Assembly: GCA_010093685.1 (NCBI GenBank)
Contig: MU006252.1
Location: 88,307-152,306 of the forward strand
Direction: 5' to 3'
DNA from: Ophiobolus disseminans
Lineage: Eukaryota > Ascomycota > Dothideomycetes > Pleosporales > Phaeosphaeriaceae
Length of the DNA stretch: 64,000 nt
The notes beneath the pieces were generated by a model that searched no databases, was not told the DNA's origin, and worked only from the letters and a program-made list of their open reading frames with translations. How positions within the stretch are numbered: the first letter of the stretch is position 1; each line of letters starts with the position of its first letter. Below are positions 29,917 to 39,699 of the stretch, piece after piece. A program made the translations under genes and the position numbers.

Positions 29917-30960
29917 ATGGCCATGGCTCCTAAAACACCTCAACGCCGCCTCACGCACGAGGAACGCGCCCGCATCCACACCCTACGTTACAACGCTGGC
30001 TGGAGCTACTCAAGGATATCTCGAGAGCTTGGTATACCTGAGAGCACTGTACGGCACTGCGCTCTTGCACGCCTTACTCCTCAGAAGCCATGTGGCCGGC
30101 CACCTCTCCTAAATACACCTCTCCGCCAGCGCCTCATCTCTCACGCTACGGCCTCTCATGACCAGAGGCTCAAGCCTCTGAGAGAGATAGCTCACAAGCT
30201 TGGTATCAACGTTCATCAACGAACGCTCACAAAGGCCTTTGCCAAGGATGGCTATTACCGACGTGTTGCTACAGAGAAGCCTCTTCTCACAGACAAACAT
30301 ACCAAGGATTGTCTGTGGTGGGCTTATACCTGCTCAATCTGGTCTCAGGTAGTCTGGAACAGAGTAATCTGGTCTGATGAAGCATCATTTAAGCTTGGGA
30401 GAGGGAAGGTGTACGTAACACGAAGGCTTGAGGAGAAGTATCTCTCCTCTTGTTGTGTCCCAAAGTTTAAGGAGTACTCATGTGTTCATATCTGGGCGTG
30501 TATAGGAGGACATGGCTCAAAGGGACCTCTTTTTATATGGGATAGAGAGAAGATAGGTAATATCAACTCTCTCTCATATATTACTCATATTCTACCCCTC
30601 ATCTCATCCTTCAAACAGGAGCATGAGATCTTCCGTGTGGGTATAGCCAACAGCCTCCTCATGCAGGATGGAGCCTCCTCTCATAGAGCTTGGGCCACGA
30701 AGCAGGCTCTCCACAAGAGAGCTATCCGACTGCTCTGGTGGCCAGCCAACTCTCCTGACCTGAACCCTATTGAGAATGTGTGGAGGCTACTTAAGGCACG
30801 TGTGCAGAAGAGGTTCCCTCACACAAAAGAGGAACTTATTGCGTGTATACAAGAGGAGTGGGAGAGGCTTGAGATGAGAGATATCCAAAAGTACTGTGTA
30901 AATATGGGAGAACGCTGCGAGGCTGTCCTCCGGGCTCATGGAGGCCACACGCCATTTTAA
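29917..30960 (+). CDS. Tc1/mariner transposase (DDE), intact
   Basis: Cuts and reinserts the transposon at TA sites in the nucleus. A single 347-codon frame, opening MAMAPKTPQRRLTHEERARI; the second Met at 29923 is an equally good start. The N-terminal helix-turn-helix DNA-binding part is visible (YNAGWSYSRISRELGIPEST, then a second HTH with GRPP as an AT-hook-like linker). The catalytic DDE residues are in VIWSDEASF, LLMQDGASSHRA and SPDLNPIENVWRLLK, with the spacing usual for Tc1-like enzymes. No stops or shifts are present, unlike the flanking older transposase. It is flanked by perfect TIRs. Confidence 0.95.
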   Translation: MAMAPKTPQRRLTHEERARIHTLRYNAGWSYSRISRELGIPESTVRHCALARLTPQKPCGRPPLLNTPLRQRLISHATASHDQRLKPLREIAHKLGINVHQRTLTKAFAKDGYYRRVATEKPLLTDKHTKDCLWWAYTCSIWSQVVWNRVIWSDEASFKLGRGKVYVTRRLEEKYLSSCCVPKFKEYSCVHIWACIGGHGSKGPLFIWDREKIGNINSLSYITHILPLISSFKQEHEIFRVGIANSLLMQDGASSHRAWATKQALHKRAIRLLWWPANSPDLNPIENVWRLLKARVQKRFPHTKEELIACIQEEWERLEMRDIQKYCVNMGERCEAVLRAHGGHTPF

Positions 30961-31012
30961 GCCATGGAGCTAGTCCTAAGTTGTATATAAAATACACTGT
31001 ATTTGTAACAGA

Positions 31013-31074
31013 TTCGATGTGCTTCGATGGCCCGTGCAAAAAAGTGGAGAGCAATCCGTTCTTGCTACCACCTG
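31013..31074 (-). repeat. Right 62-bp TIR of the nested Tc1 element
   Basis: Perfect inverted copy of 29799-29860, ending GCTACCACCTG before the TA duplication at 31075-31076. Confidence 0.95.
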
Positions 31075-32112
31075 TAACAGGTGTGAAGAGCCACCCTGCA
31101 GCTGTGAAGGAGAAGCACACAGAGGCTCAACAGAAGGCACGGGTAGCCTGGTGTGCAGTCCAACTTCAACTGCGCCCAGATGGCATTAATTGGAGGTGTT
31201 TACTTGTAAGGGGCCAGGCTGAAGACAGCAGGAAGGCTAGGTTGAACAGAGATGAACTCGATGGAGTCTATCTAGAGCCAGAGAGCAGGCTGACTTTATA
31301 GCAGACTGCTGGCTTCTGGAAGTTTCTACATACATCAGCATTTGTCAGCTGTCAGAAGAACATATCTTGTTCTGGCTAGTTCCAGGACATTCCATGATGT
31401 TCCAATGAACCGAAGTGTATCCACTGAGGACAGCAGAGGTCTAACCTCTTACAATACTCTGATGTGACAAGCTCCACTACATAACAGGCCCAAAGTATCA
31501 AAAAACATTAAGAGGCGGGTGGGCAAGCAATACAAGAGCACTAATATCCAGTACAAGAAGGACCACAAGCCGGATCTAGAGAAGCAGCACCACTTTCACA
31601 TATTCACTATTGTAGGCTACAACTTCTCTTGGTGCATGCCCTACAACGTTAGAACAAGCAATAGAAAGATGACTTTTAAGTGCTACATAAATACTATTCT
31701 CCTAGCCTTAAAGACATACCTCCTCCACATTGGTGGGGACTGGATCCTTTGGCAAGATAGGGATAACGCTCATATATTAAGGGCTACCTTGAATTGGATG
31801 AATCAAAATGGAATGCCCTACATCAACTCATCTCTAAAGTCCCAAGATCTGAATATCATGGAGACTTGGGTAGGACCCTTGAAGAGGAACTTTGCTCAAA
31901 AGAGGTGTTGGACAGAAAGGCAAGGTGTAAGGCAATTTTATGAGGTGTGGAATAAGCTGGATCCAAAGAAGATTAATCGAACAATTGATGCCTATCCAAA
32001 ACGACGGCAGGACTGCAAGGATAAATATTATAGCTTACTAACAAAGTATTGGTTGAATATATCAACTTTTGATGACTGTGCGCAATGCAAAACAGCGTTA
32101 TTTTGGCTGTAA
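31075..32112 (+). pseudogene. 3' half of the older element's decayed transposase
   Basis: After the nested element the old reading frame resumes (GVKSHPAAVKEKHTEAQQKA), is interrupted, and reopens at 31519-32112. There it shows a worn catalytic domain: FHIFTIVGYNFSWCM, WILWQDRDNAHILRATLNWM and SQDLNIMETW, which correspond to the second Asp and the SPDLNPIE block of mariner transposases. The degenerate block and the internal breaks argue against activity. Confidence 0.75.
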
Positions 32113-32175
32113 AATAGGGGTGTTCTGCATTGTGATGGGTGGGCGCACGGTCCTTATTTCCCACTTATTTTTTAC
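32100..32175 (-). repeat. Right terminal inverted repeat of the older element
   Basis: Imperfect inverted partner of 29206-29280. Read on the minus strand it starts GTAAAAAATAAGTGGGAAATA beside TA at 32176-32177. Confidence 0.65.
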
Positions 32176-32278
32176 TACGAGAGCCCGCGTGCAGGGCTCA
32201 GGGTCCAAAGTGGGGCTCGCTTAAGCCTGCTCTTCGTCTTCACTCCAGCCCGACTGTTGCTTGACCTTGTATTTCGCC

Positions 32279-33787
32279 ATGGCTGAAATGGAGGCCACAA
32301 GGCAGCAGCTAGGTGCTTTGAATGCAGAGCTCCTGTCAATGCGCGTACGGTATGCACTCACACCTCCAGTCCTGTTGACGGAGTTAACAAGGGTTAGGAA
32401 CAAGAATGCCGCACAACTTCTCGAAGAAGCAACATCTTTGGAACGTCGTACTAAATTGCGTCTTGACGCAATCATCACTCGCTTCGCCAAGAAAGAATGC
32501 CTCCAGCTTACCGACTTGATGTATCGTAAATTGCCTGCCGAACTGAGGGATGCGGTGTATCAATACCTTTGCATCGAGGATCAAACAATGTATGTTGGGC
32601 CGTATTATCATTTCAGACCTTACGAATGCAAGCCGACAGTAAAAGTCGATCTTGAGGCTGAGTGGCGTCAGGTTGACTATCATGTGAACCCACACATGAT
32701 GTTCGACTTTGATCCTCCCAGCCCCGAGATCGTGGATGCAGAGGAAGCCGCAGACAGACGTATTGCGGACGTGCCCGAACAAGAGAAGAACTTCATCACG
32801 CTCCCTGACGGCCGGGCCAAATACGACCATACCTGCCAGCGCCCGACTGGCGTACTTTTGCCCAACAATCACATCTTCAATCCCGAATATGTCGGCGACA
32901 AGGTCGCCTGGGAAACTCAGCAGCTTTACTGGGCCCAAAACACTTTCTCCATTTGTCACGTGGATGCCGGCATAGAAAGACTCCTACAAAAGGCAAAATA
33001 CACTGGCTTCCAAGAAGAGAGCCTTTCCGGGCGACTGAATAAGCACGAAGACCGGCTGTGCCCTTGGGGTTTTGTCCACGACCTGCAGATAAGGATCAAA
33101 TTTGAACATTTCAGACAGTTCTTGAAATTCGCCATGGAGCATCAACGCCCCACAACGGCAGAGAGCTTTGCATACGAACGAAATTTCCTACGTGCTATAA
33201 AAGAATCTCTTGAACCACTAGTTAGGCTTCCACTCTCGACACGGACCCTCAACATTGAGTTCATCCTTATGACTCAGCTCAACCAAGATGACGAAGACGA
33301 ACGTCGAACATTCGGCAATCTGTTGCAAGCCATTAGAAACACCATCTACAGGCTGGTGTACGACCGCCCCAACACATGCGTCAAAATTGTCCATCACGAC
33401 GAGCTCATGTCGCCGTTTCCTCGCGACATAACTCAGTTGTGGAGCTTGACTAAGGAGCAATGGGAGCATGTACGTACTCGAGCGATGGGGGAGTGTACAG
33501 AACTGACTATATCATAGGAGAAGGCTGCGAACCATGACTTTAGTGGCACAGCGGACTGGACAGAGGAGTTTTACTTTGGAGATCTTTTCATCAGGCACAA
33601 CGGTCGCTTCGGTGGATATTTCAACAATCCACAGCTGTGGGATGTAATGATGGCGGAGCGGTGGGGCATTGGCAATGTGTATGAAGACACCAAGCCTAGG
33701 ACGCCGATCAAGGAGGGTTTATATTGGCCTGTCTACACTCTCGGGTCTGGCGATGATGAGGATGGCGATGATGAGATGGATTCATGA
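32279..33787 (+). CDS. Uncharacterised protein, F-box/2EXR-like N-terminal segment
   Basis: Function not recognised. Two exons (32279-33469, 33518-33787; 48-nt intron in phase 0) give about 486 aa. The first 60 residues are helical (MAEMEATRQQLGALNAELLS). Then MYRKLPAELRDAVYQYLC resembles the helical start of F-box or 2EXR-type domains common in Pleosporales proteins of unknown role. The rest is a mixed globular region with many aromatic residues and an acidic tail (DDEDGDDEMDS). It is divergent from PMS1. Only about 100 bp separate its ATG from the end of the transposon nest, so the two genes probably once shared a very short promoter. No signal peptide. Confidence 0.75.
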
Positions 33788-34408
33788 AACCAGGTGGCAT
33801 GTTCTTGGTCAACGCTGCACCTGCATGATCTTGCACACTCGATTTGTAAGCTACTCTATATTGATACGTGAATACGCGATCTGCGAACCGCGCCCAGCAG
33901 GCACAGCGCAAAGCCGATTGGCGCGTACCTGGACCAACAGCATTGCGGCAGATCGCATCTAAGACATCGGGCACACAAGAGTGCGGCCCGCTTCACAAGT
34001 TGCAACTCGAAGCACAAACCTCATTTCTCCAAACCCCCCTCAGGCGCATGTCGCGTGTCTGCAAGTTGCATCCGTCGAGATCCGAAGGGCTGTCCCATGG
34101 CACCACACCACTCCATGGCAGCCGGGATTAGAGCAGCCGCGAGCCGAGTCTTCGGGGTTTAGTACACTTTGGGCCGCTAGCGCGATGCAAAAGGAGCACC
34201 CAAGTCAATCACATCACTCGCAGTGGCCAACCTCGCCAAGATGCGTTTGTGCAATTAAAGACCCTTTTCTCTTCGCATTCCGCTAGCCGAGTTAGTCAAC
34301 AGTTCAATTAACATTATCTGGGCCGTCCCGCCGTCTCTTCTTTCGCGATCCTCGCGCATCTTTCGGCCGGCTCCTCACATCTTGCGCCAAAAGTTTTACG
34401 ACTCCAAC
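33788..34408. other. Intergenic region, ERG5 promoter side
   Basis: 621 bp between the uncharacterised gene and ERG5 on the same strand. C/T-rich sequence precedes the ERG5 start (34320-34400). I could not support any sterol-response element by eye. Confidence 0.4.
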
Positions 34409-36168
34409 ATGGCGGTCAACGCGAGCTTTGTCTCGCCCACGGCAGATGCAAAGGTCGCCCACCTCATGACACAGCTCGACACCAACAGTGTGCTCTCGAC
34501 TATCTTCAATTCCTTCAGCGTGTGGCGGCTGCTTCTCACACTCCTCGTGGGCGCCGTAGCGTATGACCAGTGTATGGACAGCTTACCCTGATGCGCCAGG
34601 CCGTACTGACAGGCGCATAGTCATGTATGTCTACCGCAAGGGCTCAATCGAAGGTCCCTCGTGGAAGGCGCCCTTCATCGGACCCTTCTTGGAGTCTGTC
34701 CACCCCGACTTCACCAAATACTACGCAAAATGGGCGTCAGGGCCTCTCAGCTGTGTATCCGTCTTCCACAAGTATGCGCCCGTACCCTCGCACTCCGCGC
34801 ATGTCGCATGCTGACAAGTGAGCCAGGTTCGTCGTCATTGCCTCGACCCGCGACATGGCCCGTAAGATCTTCAACTCGCCCGCCTTTGTCAAGCCCTGCG
34901 TCGTGGACGCTGCCCACAAGCTCCTCCGCCCGAATAATTGGGTCTTCCTCGACGGCAAGGCCCACGTAGACTATCGCAAGGGTCTCAACGGCCTCTTCAC
35001 CCGCCAGGCGCTCGAGCAGTATCTGCCGGGACAGGAGGAGATCTACAACAGGTACTTTGAGCAGTGGGTAAACCTCTCGCAGGTGGAGAACAAGGGCAAG
35101 CACGTTCCATGGATGCAGGAGTTCCGCTTCCTCATTACCGCCGTGAGCTGCAGGACGTTTGTTGGCCACTACTGCTCGGATGAGGCCGTCAAGAAGATTG
35201 CCGACGACTACTACCTGATCACGGCCGCGCTCGAGCTCGTGAACTTCCCTATTATTCTGCCATTCACCAAGAGCTGGTACGGCAAGAAGGCCGCCGATAT
35301 GGTCCTGGAGGAGTTCTCCAAGTGCGCCGCGAAGGCCAAGGTTCGCATGGCCGCAGGTGGCAAGAAGGAATGCATCCTCGACTTCTGGGTAGACAATATG
35401 ATCCAGTCGGAGAAGTACCGCAAGAGGATCGAGGCAGGCGAGAAGGTCGACGACTCTGAGAAGCCCTCGATGCTCATCCGTTGGTTCAGCGATCTCGAGA
35501 TTTCCATGACCATCTTCACCTTCCTCTTCGCCTCCCAAGATGCCACTTCATCTTCTGCCACATGGCTGTTCCAAATCATGGCTGACCGACCCGAATTCCT
35601 CGAGAAGGTCCGCGCGGAGAACCTGGCGGTCCGAAACGGCGACATCCACGCCCCTGTGTCTCTCGACACGCTTGAGAAGCTTCAGTGGACACGCGCCGTG
35701 GTCAAGGAGACGCTCCGCTACCGCCCACCAGTCATCATGGTTCCCTACCTTGTGAAGAAGGACTTCCCTGTCACCCCCGAATACACCATTCCTAAGGGGG
35801 CCATGGTTGTCCCTACTACTTACATGGCGCTACACGACGAGGAAGCTTACCCCAACGCTGACTCGTTTGAGCCCGAGCGATGGATCACCGGCACGGCTGA
35901 CCAGCAAACAAAGAATTGGCTCGTGTTCGGCACCGGACCCCATTACTGCCTCGGTCAGACGTACGCTCAGGCCAACCTTATGCTTATGATTGGAAAGGCC
36001 AGTATGATGATCGACTGGGACCACAAGGTCACTGACAAGAGCGAGGTGATTAAGGTGTTTGCGACAATTTTCCCAATGGTGAGCCCTGCCAATCAATATA
36101 CAATTAGAATTTGTACTAACTACAATCAGGACGATTGCTTCCTCACATTCAAGAACCGAACATCATAG
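34409..36168 (+). CDS. ERG5: Sterol C-22 desaturase, cytochrome P450 CYP61 (Erg5)
   Basis: Introduces the C-22 double bond in the late ergosterol pathway, at the endoplasmic reticulum. Four exons (34409-34569, 34613-34771, 34827-36078, 36130-36168) give about 536 aa. One N-terminal membrane anchor is visible (FSVWRLLLTLLVGAVAY), then the CYP61-specific region GPSWKAPFIGPFLESVHPDF and [20 protein letters not shown]. The ExxR motif is in KETLRYRPP near residue 400, and the heme-binding cysteine in FGTGPHYCLGQ near 481. The first intron is very short (43 nt). The last intron is 51 nt, a multiple of three without a stop, so its retention would only lengthen the protein. This is a single-copy housekeeping gene, and nothing is broken. 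Confidence 0.97.
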
Positions 36169-36819
36169 GCTGGGTTCTGTTGTCCCTCTTGATGTAACGC
36201 GCCCTGCTTAGCGATTCTTGCATTTGCATCTACATTTTTTTGGAGTTTAAAATGTGGGAGCTTCTTGAAGGGTTGAGGCACACTCATCCTTGGACAATAT
36301 ACTTAATTACAGGCTTTGGCATACCTCGGCAGGTAGCCAGTGGTTTAGATCGCTTCGGTCTGGACAGGATTGTTAGCCCACTGTGGGCGGTTGACGAAGA
36401 TTAATGCATAGGGCGGATGGGTATTAGTAATGGCAGAAATGAAAGGGGACGTTTAACACTTGTTTGACTATCACGTGCATGCTTCACTATGTGATGTTTG
36501 TAATTGCGCGGCGATGATGACATGTTCGTCGTCGAGGTGAAACACGGGTGTGCCAAGACGAACTATGGTTCGAGCTCTGGTCGCCAGAACTTTGTGACGA
36601 TTCGTTCACTCCACAACCCGATTCCTAACTTTCGCGCTCCCTGCATTCACTTGTAGTGACGCTCCTGGCTAGTCCGAGGCACGCCATTTCTAGTAGACGC
36701 GAACAACAACGCGCTAAACAACCTCAACTACCCACAAAACTCTCGCATTCCAGTGCCAACGTCCCACCAGCCCACCGCAGGCATTACACCCCTCGAATAC
36801 GGCCGCACTTAGATGCAGC
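36169..36819. other. Intergenic region upstream of the cyclin gene
   Basis: 651 bp with no supported gene; presumed ERG5 3' UTR followed by the promoter of the CTDK cyclin. Confidence 0.4.
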
Positions 36820-38071
36820 ATGGCACCCGTCATTTCTCCCGCAGAGTCTGCGCGCGTTGGCCCCCATCCGTCGTACATCGAAATCGCAAAGCCGTACATC
36901 TTGCAATCGCGTATCCAGAAATGCCTATACGACATCCACATGAGCGACGCCAAGGAGGATTCTGTGCGTCTACAGGGCGTCGCATGGATCGACCAGGTGC
37001 GGCGCGCACTCCAGCTGCCCATTCGCACCTTCAACACGGCTGTGATATACTACCACAAGTTCAGGCTGCTTCATTCGGACAACGAGTACAATTGGGCGGA
37101 TGCAAGCGCCGCAGCACTCTTCACGGCTTGCAAGATCGAGGACACGCTGAAGAAGAGTCGCGAGATATTATGCGCAAACTGGAACTTGAAGGTCGGACCT
37201 GGTGAGAGTTTGAGCAGCGATGATCCAGTATGTCACCCCACAGGGTACGCATGGGAGGGTGCAACTGACAACGCAACAGCGCTTTGAGAACCACTCCAAG
37301 CTCATCATCGGCCTCGAACGACTCATGCTCGAAAGCGCCGGCTTCGACTTCCGCAATCGGTACCCCCAAAAGCTCATGGTGAAGCTCGCGCGAGCCTTGA
37401 GATTTGATCGCACCAACGCCTCTAAGACGGCGTGGAACCTGAGCATCGACCTGTACAAGACTTTTGCGCCGCTCAAGCAGACGACGCCGACGCTCGCGAT
37501 TGCTTGCGTAGAGCTTGCGGCGCGATTGCACGACATGGACGCCACACGGCTGGTGGACGCAGGCGTGATGAGGTACAGCAAATGGGCTACGAGCAGGGCT
37601 GAGGTCATGGAGACACTGCTGGATCTCCTCGACCTCTACACCCACCATCGCGGCTCGACGGCTGTTGGACCCCTCTACACACTCGAGGCCTTTATCAATA
37701 TCCGCATCGGTCTGAACCAGGAGGCATCTGCCGCCAACATACCTCGCTATGCGCTCTATGCCTCCGATGCCACCTCCGATGCACAGATCAGCACAAATGG
37801 CACCAAGCCGCGGAACGGAATCGATGCAACAAGCCCACTAACCCCTGCCACGCCAGGTACTGTATCTCCTGGCAATGCTCAGCCCCCAACATCAGCAATA
37901 GGCATCCGCGGCCAGAACGGCACTGTTAGATTCATGCTAGATGCAGCCCGCGCTCGCGACGAACACAACGAGGTTGACAAGTTCCACCGCATCGAAGAAG
38001 AAGAGTATGAGGTCGAGGTCCCGAATGACATCAGGCTAGATGACAGAGACAAGAGAAGCAGAGTGCGTTGA
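36820..38071 (+). CDS. CTK2: Cyclin of CTD kinase I (Ctk2-like beta subunit)
   Basis: Regulatory cyclin that, with a Ctk1/CDK12-type kinase, phosphorylates the RNA polymerase II C-terminal domain. Two exons (36820-37227, 37280-38071; 52-nt intron) give 399 aa. The cyclin box covers about residues 20-260: VRLQGVAWIDQVRRALQLPI, NWADASAAALFTACKIEDT, then the second cyclin fold with TPTLAIACVELAARLHD. The C-terminal 150 residues are disordered (SPLTPATPGTVSPGNAQP) and end EEEEYEVEVPNDIRLDDRD. The next same-strand frame begins only 83 bp after the stop, and a GTGCGT donor just before this stop is in phase with it. The true protein may therefore extend much further. Confidence 0.85.
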
Positions 38072-38154
38072 GTATGAAATGGATTTTGCGTTTGGATTTC
38101 ATGTTGCATGCGCTTGTACCGGACCACAGGCCGAATCCGGGCTCCAGCTAAACC

Positions 38155-39534
38155 ATGTACCAGGACACTGACACCTGCCCCACACCTCGAGAAGGTCATT
38201 CTGATGAGTGGGCCGGCCAGTTGGTCACTGACAATACCGGCTCGTCGTATTGGGACAAGTTCCGTGAGCGGCATGAAACATCGGATGCAGCTCCACATCG
38301 TGACTATCCGACCCCACGTGCGGACAACCAGTATGTCGCGGATCATTCTGGAGACTACGCAATGGATGAATCTGGGTATGAAGTAAGGCAACTTTCCCAC
38401 TATAACCGCGACGAGATCGGAGATGAGGACCACCTAGCGCCTGCCGACTCTGGTAGAACACGACATAGTACCTTTCGTAACAAGCCTCCACCACGCAAGC
38501 TTAACGACTCAAGCGAATCCAAAACTAGAGACGAGACCAAGCGCAGCCCTGACCATTGCTCTTCAGAGCGTAGAGAACGCATAAAAATCAAGCCTGGTGG
38601 AGTGCGAATGGGTCGATCAGGCTTTTCCACCACTGATCAACGTCGACTCTCCTTGTCATCTCATGGAGAACAACAAATTGACTTTGCAGATCTCGAAGGT
38701 CTATACGATACGCCTCAGCCCTTGGTGGCTGTTTCTGAAGCACCACAAGCCGATTACGCCGATCTCAAGGGACTTTATGGCTCGCCTTCTCCCGAGGGTC
38801 GAGATAATTACCGGCCAGACAATGCTTCTCGCGAGGGCGGCACAGACAGCTACCGGCCCGGCAGGCGTGGTGGTCGTGGTAACAGAGGAGACTATAAACG
38901 TAGACCAACGGATGACCGCCAACAGCGCCGAAATTCTATGGCCTCATCTGAAGATCGTGAAGGGTCCGATCTGCCATTCCATTCTGGACCAGCAGCGCGA
39001 GGAGAAGACTCAAACCGCGGCAGCTCGAAGAGGACCACTGATAGCTCAAGTGTTTCGCCTGCAGCAGCGGGCTTTCTTCACCCAGACCGTGTACGACTGA
39101 TGTCTCCAGAGTACGAGCTCTCGACCCCATGGCGCACAGACCTAAACCCACAGCGCCGGAAGAACAAGAAAGAAGCAAATGCGGCTAAGGAGGAGCAGGT
39201 TCGGACACACAGTAACCGATCTGATGATGTGGACACGCCAGCCCAGCAGGAGCACTCCAAGTCAACAACACCATCTCAACAACGCGAATCGCTTTCGGAG
39301 CAGGTACCATTTGACGGTGCAAGCAGACGTCTCTCGGCAGATGATGGTCACCAATGGGTCTTCGAGAACAATATCAGAGGCAGAGGCAGAGGACGCGGTC
39401 GAGGTCGTAGAGGGAAGGTTGGTCAGCGTGGTGGAAGAGGACGAGGTCGTGGTCAGAGTGATTGGCATCGCTCATCTGATACGCCCACACCTCGCTCTCC
39501 GCGCCCATTCGATCGCGTGGGGCGTGAGGACTGA
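38155..39534 (+). CDS. Disordered RGG/RG-rich protein, possibly the C-terminus of the preceding gene
   Basis: A 459-codon frame without a recognised globular domain, rich in Arg, Ser, Asp and Gly. It contains a duplicated short motif (IDFADLEGLYDTPQP and ADYADLKGLYGSPSP). Two RGG/RG blocks ([35 protein letters not shown]) suggest RNA binding, arginine methylation and condensate-type behaviour. Its nominal ATG is at 38155. Alternatively, a 101-nt intron (38063-38163, GTGCGT...TACCAG) would join the cyclin gene to this frame at codon GAC 38164, giving an 853-aa protein that unites a CTD-kinase cyclin with an RGG tail. The lack of room for a terminator and a promoter between the two frames supports this. 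Confidence 0.6.
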   Translation: MYQDTDTCPTPREGHSDEWAGQLVTDNTGSSYWDKFRERHETSDAAPHRDYPTPRADNQYVADHSGDYAMDESGYEVRQLSHYNRDEIGDEDHLAPADSGRTRHSTFRNKPPPRKLNDSSESKTRDETKRSPDHCSSERRERIKIKPGGVRMGRSGFSTTDQRRLSLSSHGEQQIDFADLEGLYDTPQPLVAVSEAPQADYADLKGLYGSPSPEGRDNYRPDNASREGGTDSYRPGRRGGRGNRGDYKRRPTDDRQQRRNSMASSEDREGSDLPFHSGPAARGEDSNRGSSKRTTDSSSVSPAAAGFLHPDRVRLMSPEYELSTPWRTDLNPQRRKNKKEANAAKEEQVRTHSNRSDDVDTPAQQEHSKSTTPSQQRESLSEQVPFDGASRRLSADDGHQWVFENNIRGRGRGRGRGRRGKVGQRGGRGRGRGQSDWHRSSDTPTPRSPRPFDRVGRED

Positions 39535-39699
39535 ACTGCTGATCCTGACGAGGTGTATTGGAAGAGAGGGACTGGAGTGTATGACTAGCAAAATTCTATA
39601 AACCAAACATGCGACACATGCACAATCTGCAATCTCGGTTCTTCCTCTATATTTCCATATCTACATCAACCCCCCCTCACCCCTTCACCCATCCACCAT

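Larger units (their letters stand above)
29799..31074 (+). mobile_element. Intact Tc1/mariner transposon, 1276 bp, nested insertion
   Basis: A complete class II element with perfect 62-bp terminal inverted repeats (29799-29860 and 31013-31074, starting CAGGTGGTAGCAAGAACGG) and TA target-site duplications at 29797-29798 and 31075-31076. It holds one uninterrupted transposase gene. It is inserted within the transposase coding part of the older element, splitting ...IQRHVTD from GVKSHPAAVK.... Identical arms and an open frame indicate a recent insertion and a possibly autonomous element. Confidence 0.93.
29206..32175. mobile_element. Older decayed Tc1/mariner-type element hosting a younger insertion
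   Basis: The outer element is bounded by imperfect inverted repeats of roughly 70 bp (left from 29206, right to 32175; shared blocks GTAAAAA, GGGAAATA and GCAGAACA) and flanked by TA dinucleotides at 29204-29205 and 32176-32177. Without the inner 1276-bp element and its extra TA it is about 1.69 kb, a normal Tc1/mariner size. The left part encodes transposase-like sequence (FESKDLLWQDLSVEAGV, NVCSKKTIQRHVTD). The right part resumes with GVKSHPAAVKEKHTEAQQKA and the catalytic region. The frame is broken in several places, so this copy should not make its own transposase. The distance from PMS1 to the left end is 76 bp. Confidence 0.8.

Noticed and set aside
29917..30960. Host gene encoding an HTH transcription factor
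   Set aside because: DDE residues, perfect terminal inverted repeats and TA duplications show it is a transposase.
31519..32112. Independent host gene of 197 codons
   Set aside because: It shows degenerate mariner catalytic motifs and lies inside the outer element's inverted repeats.
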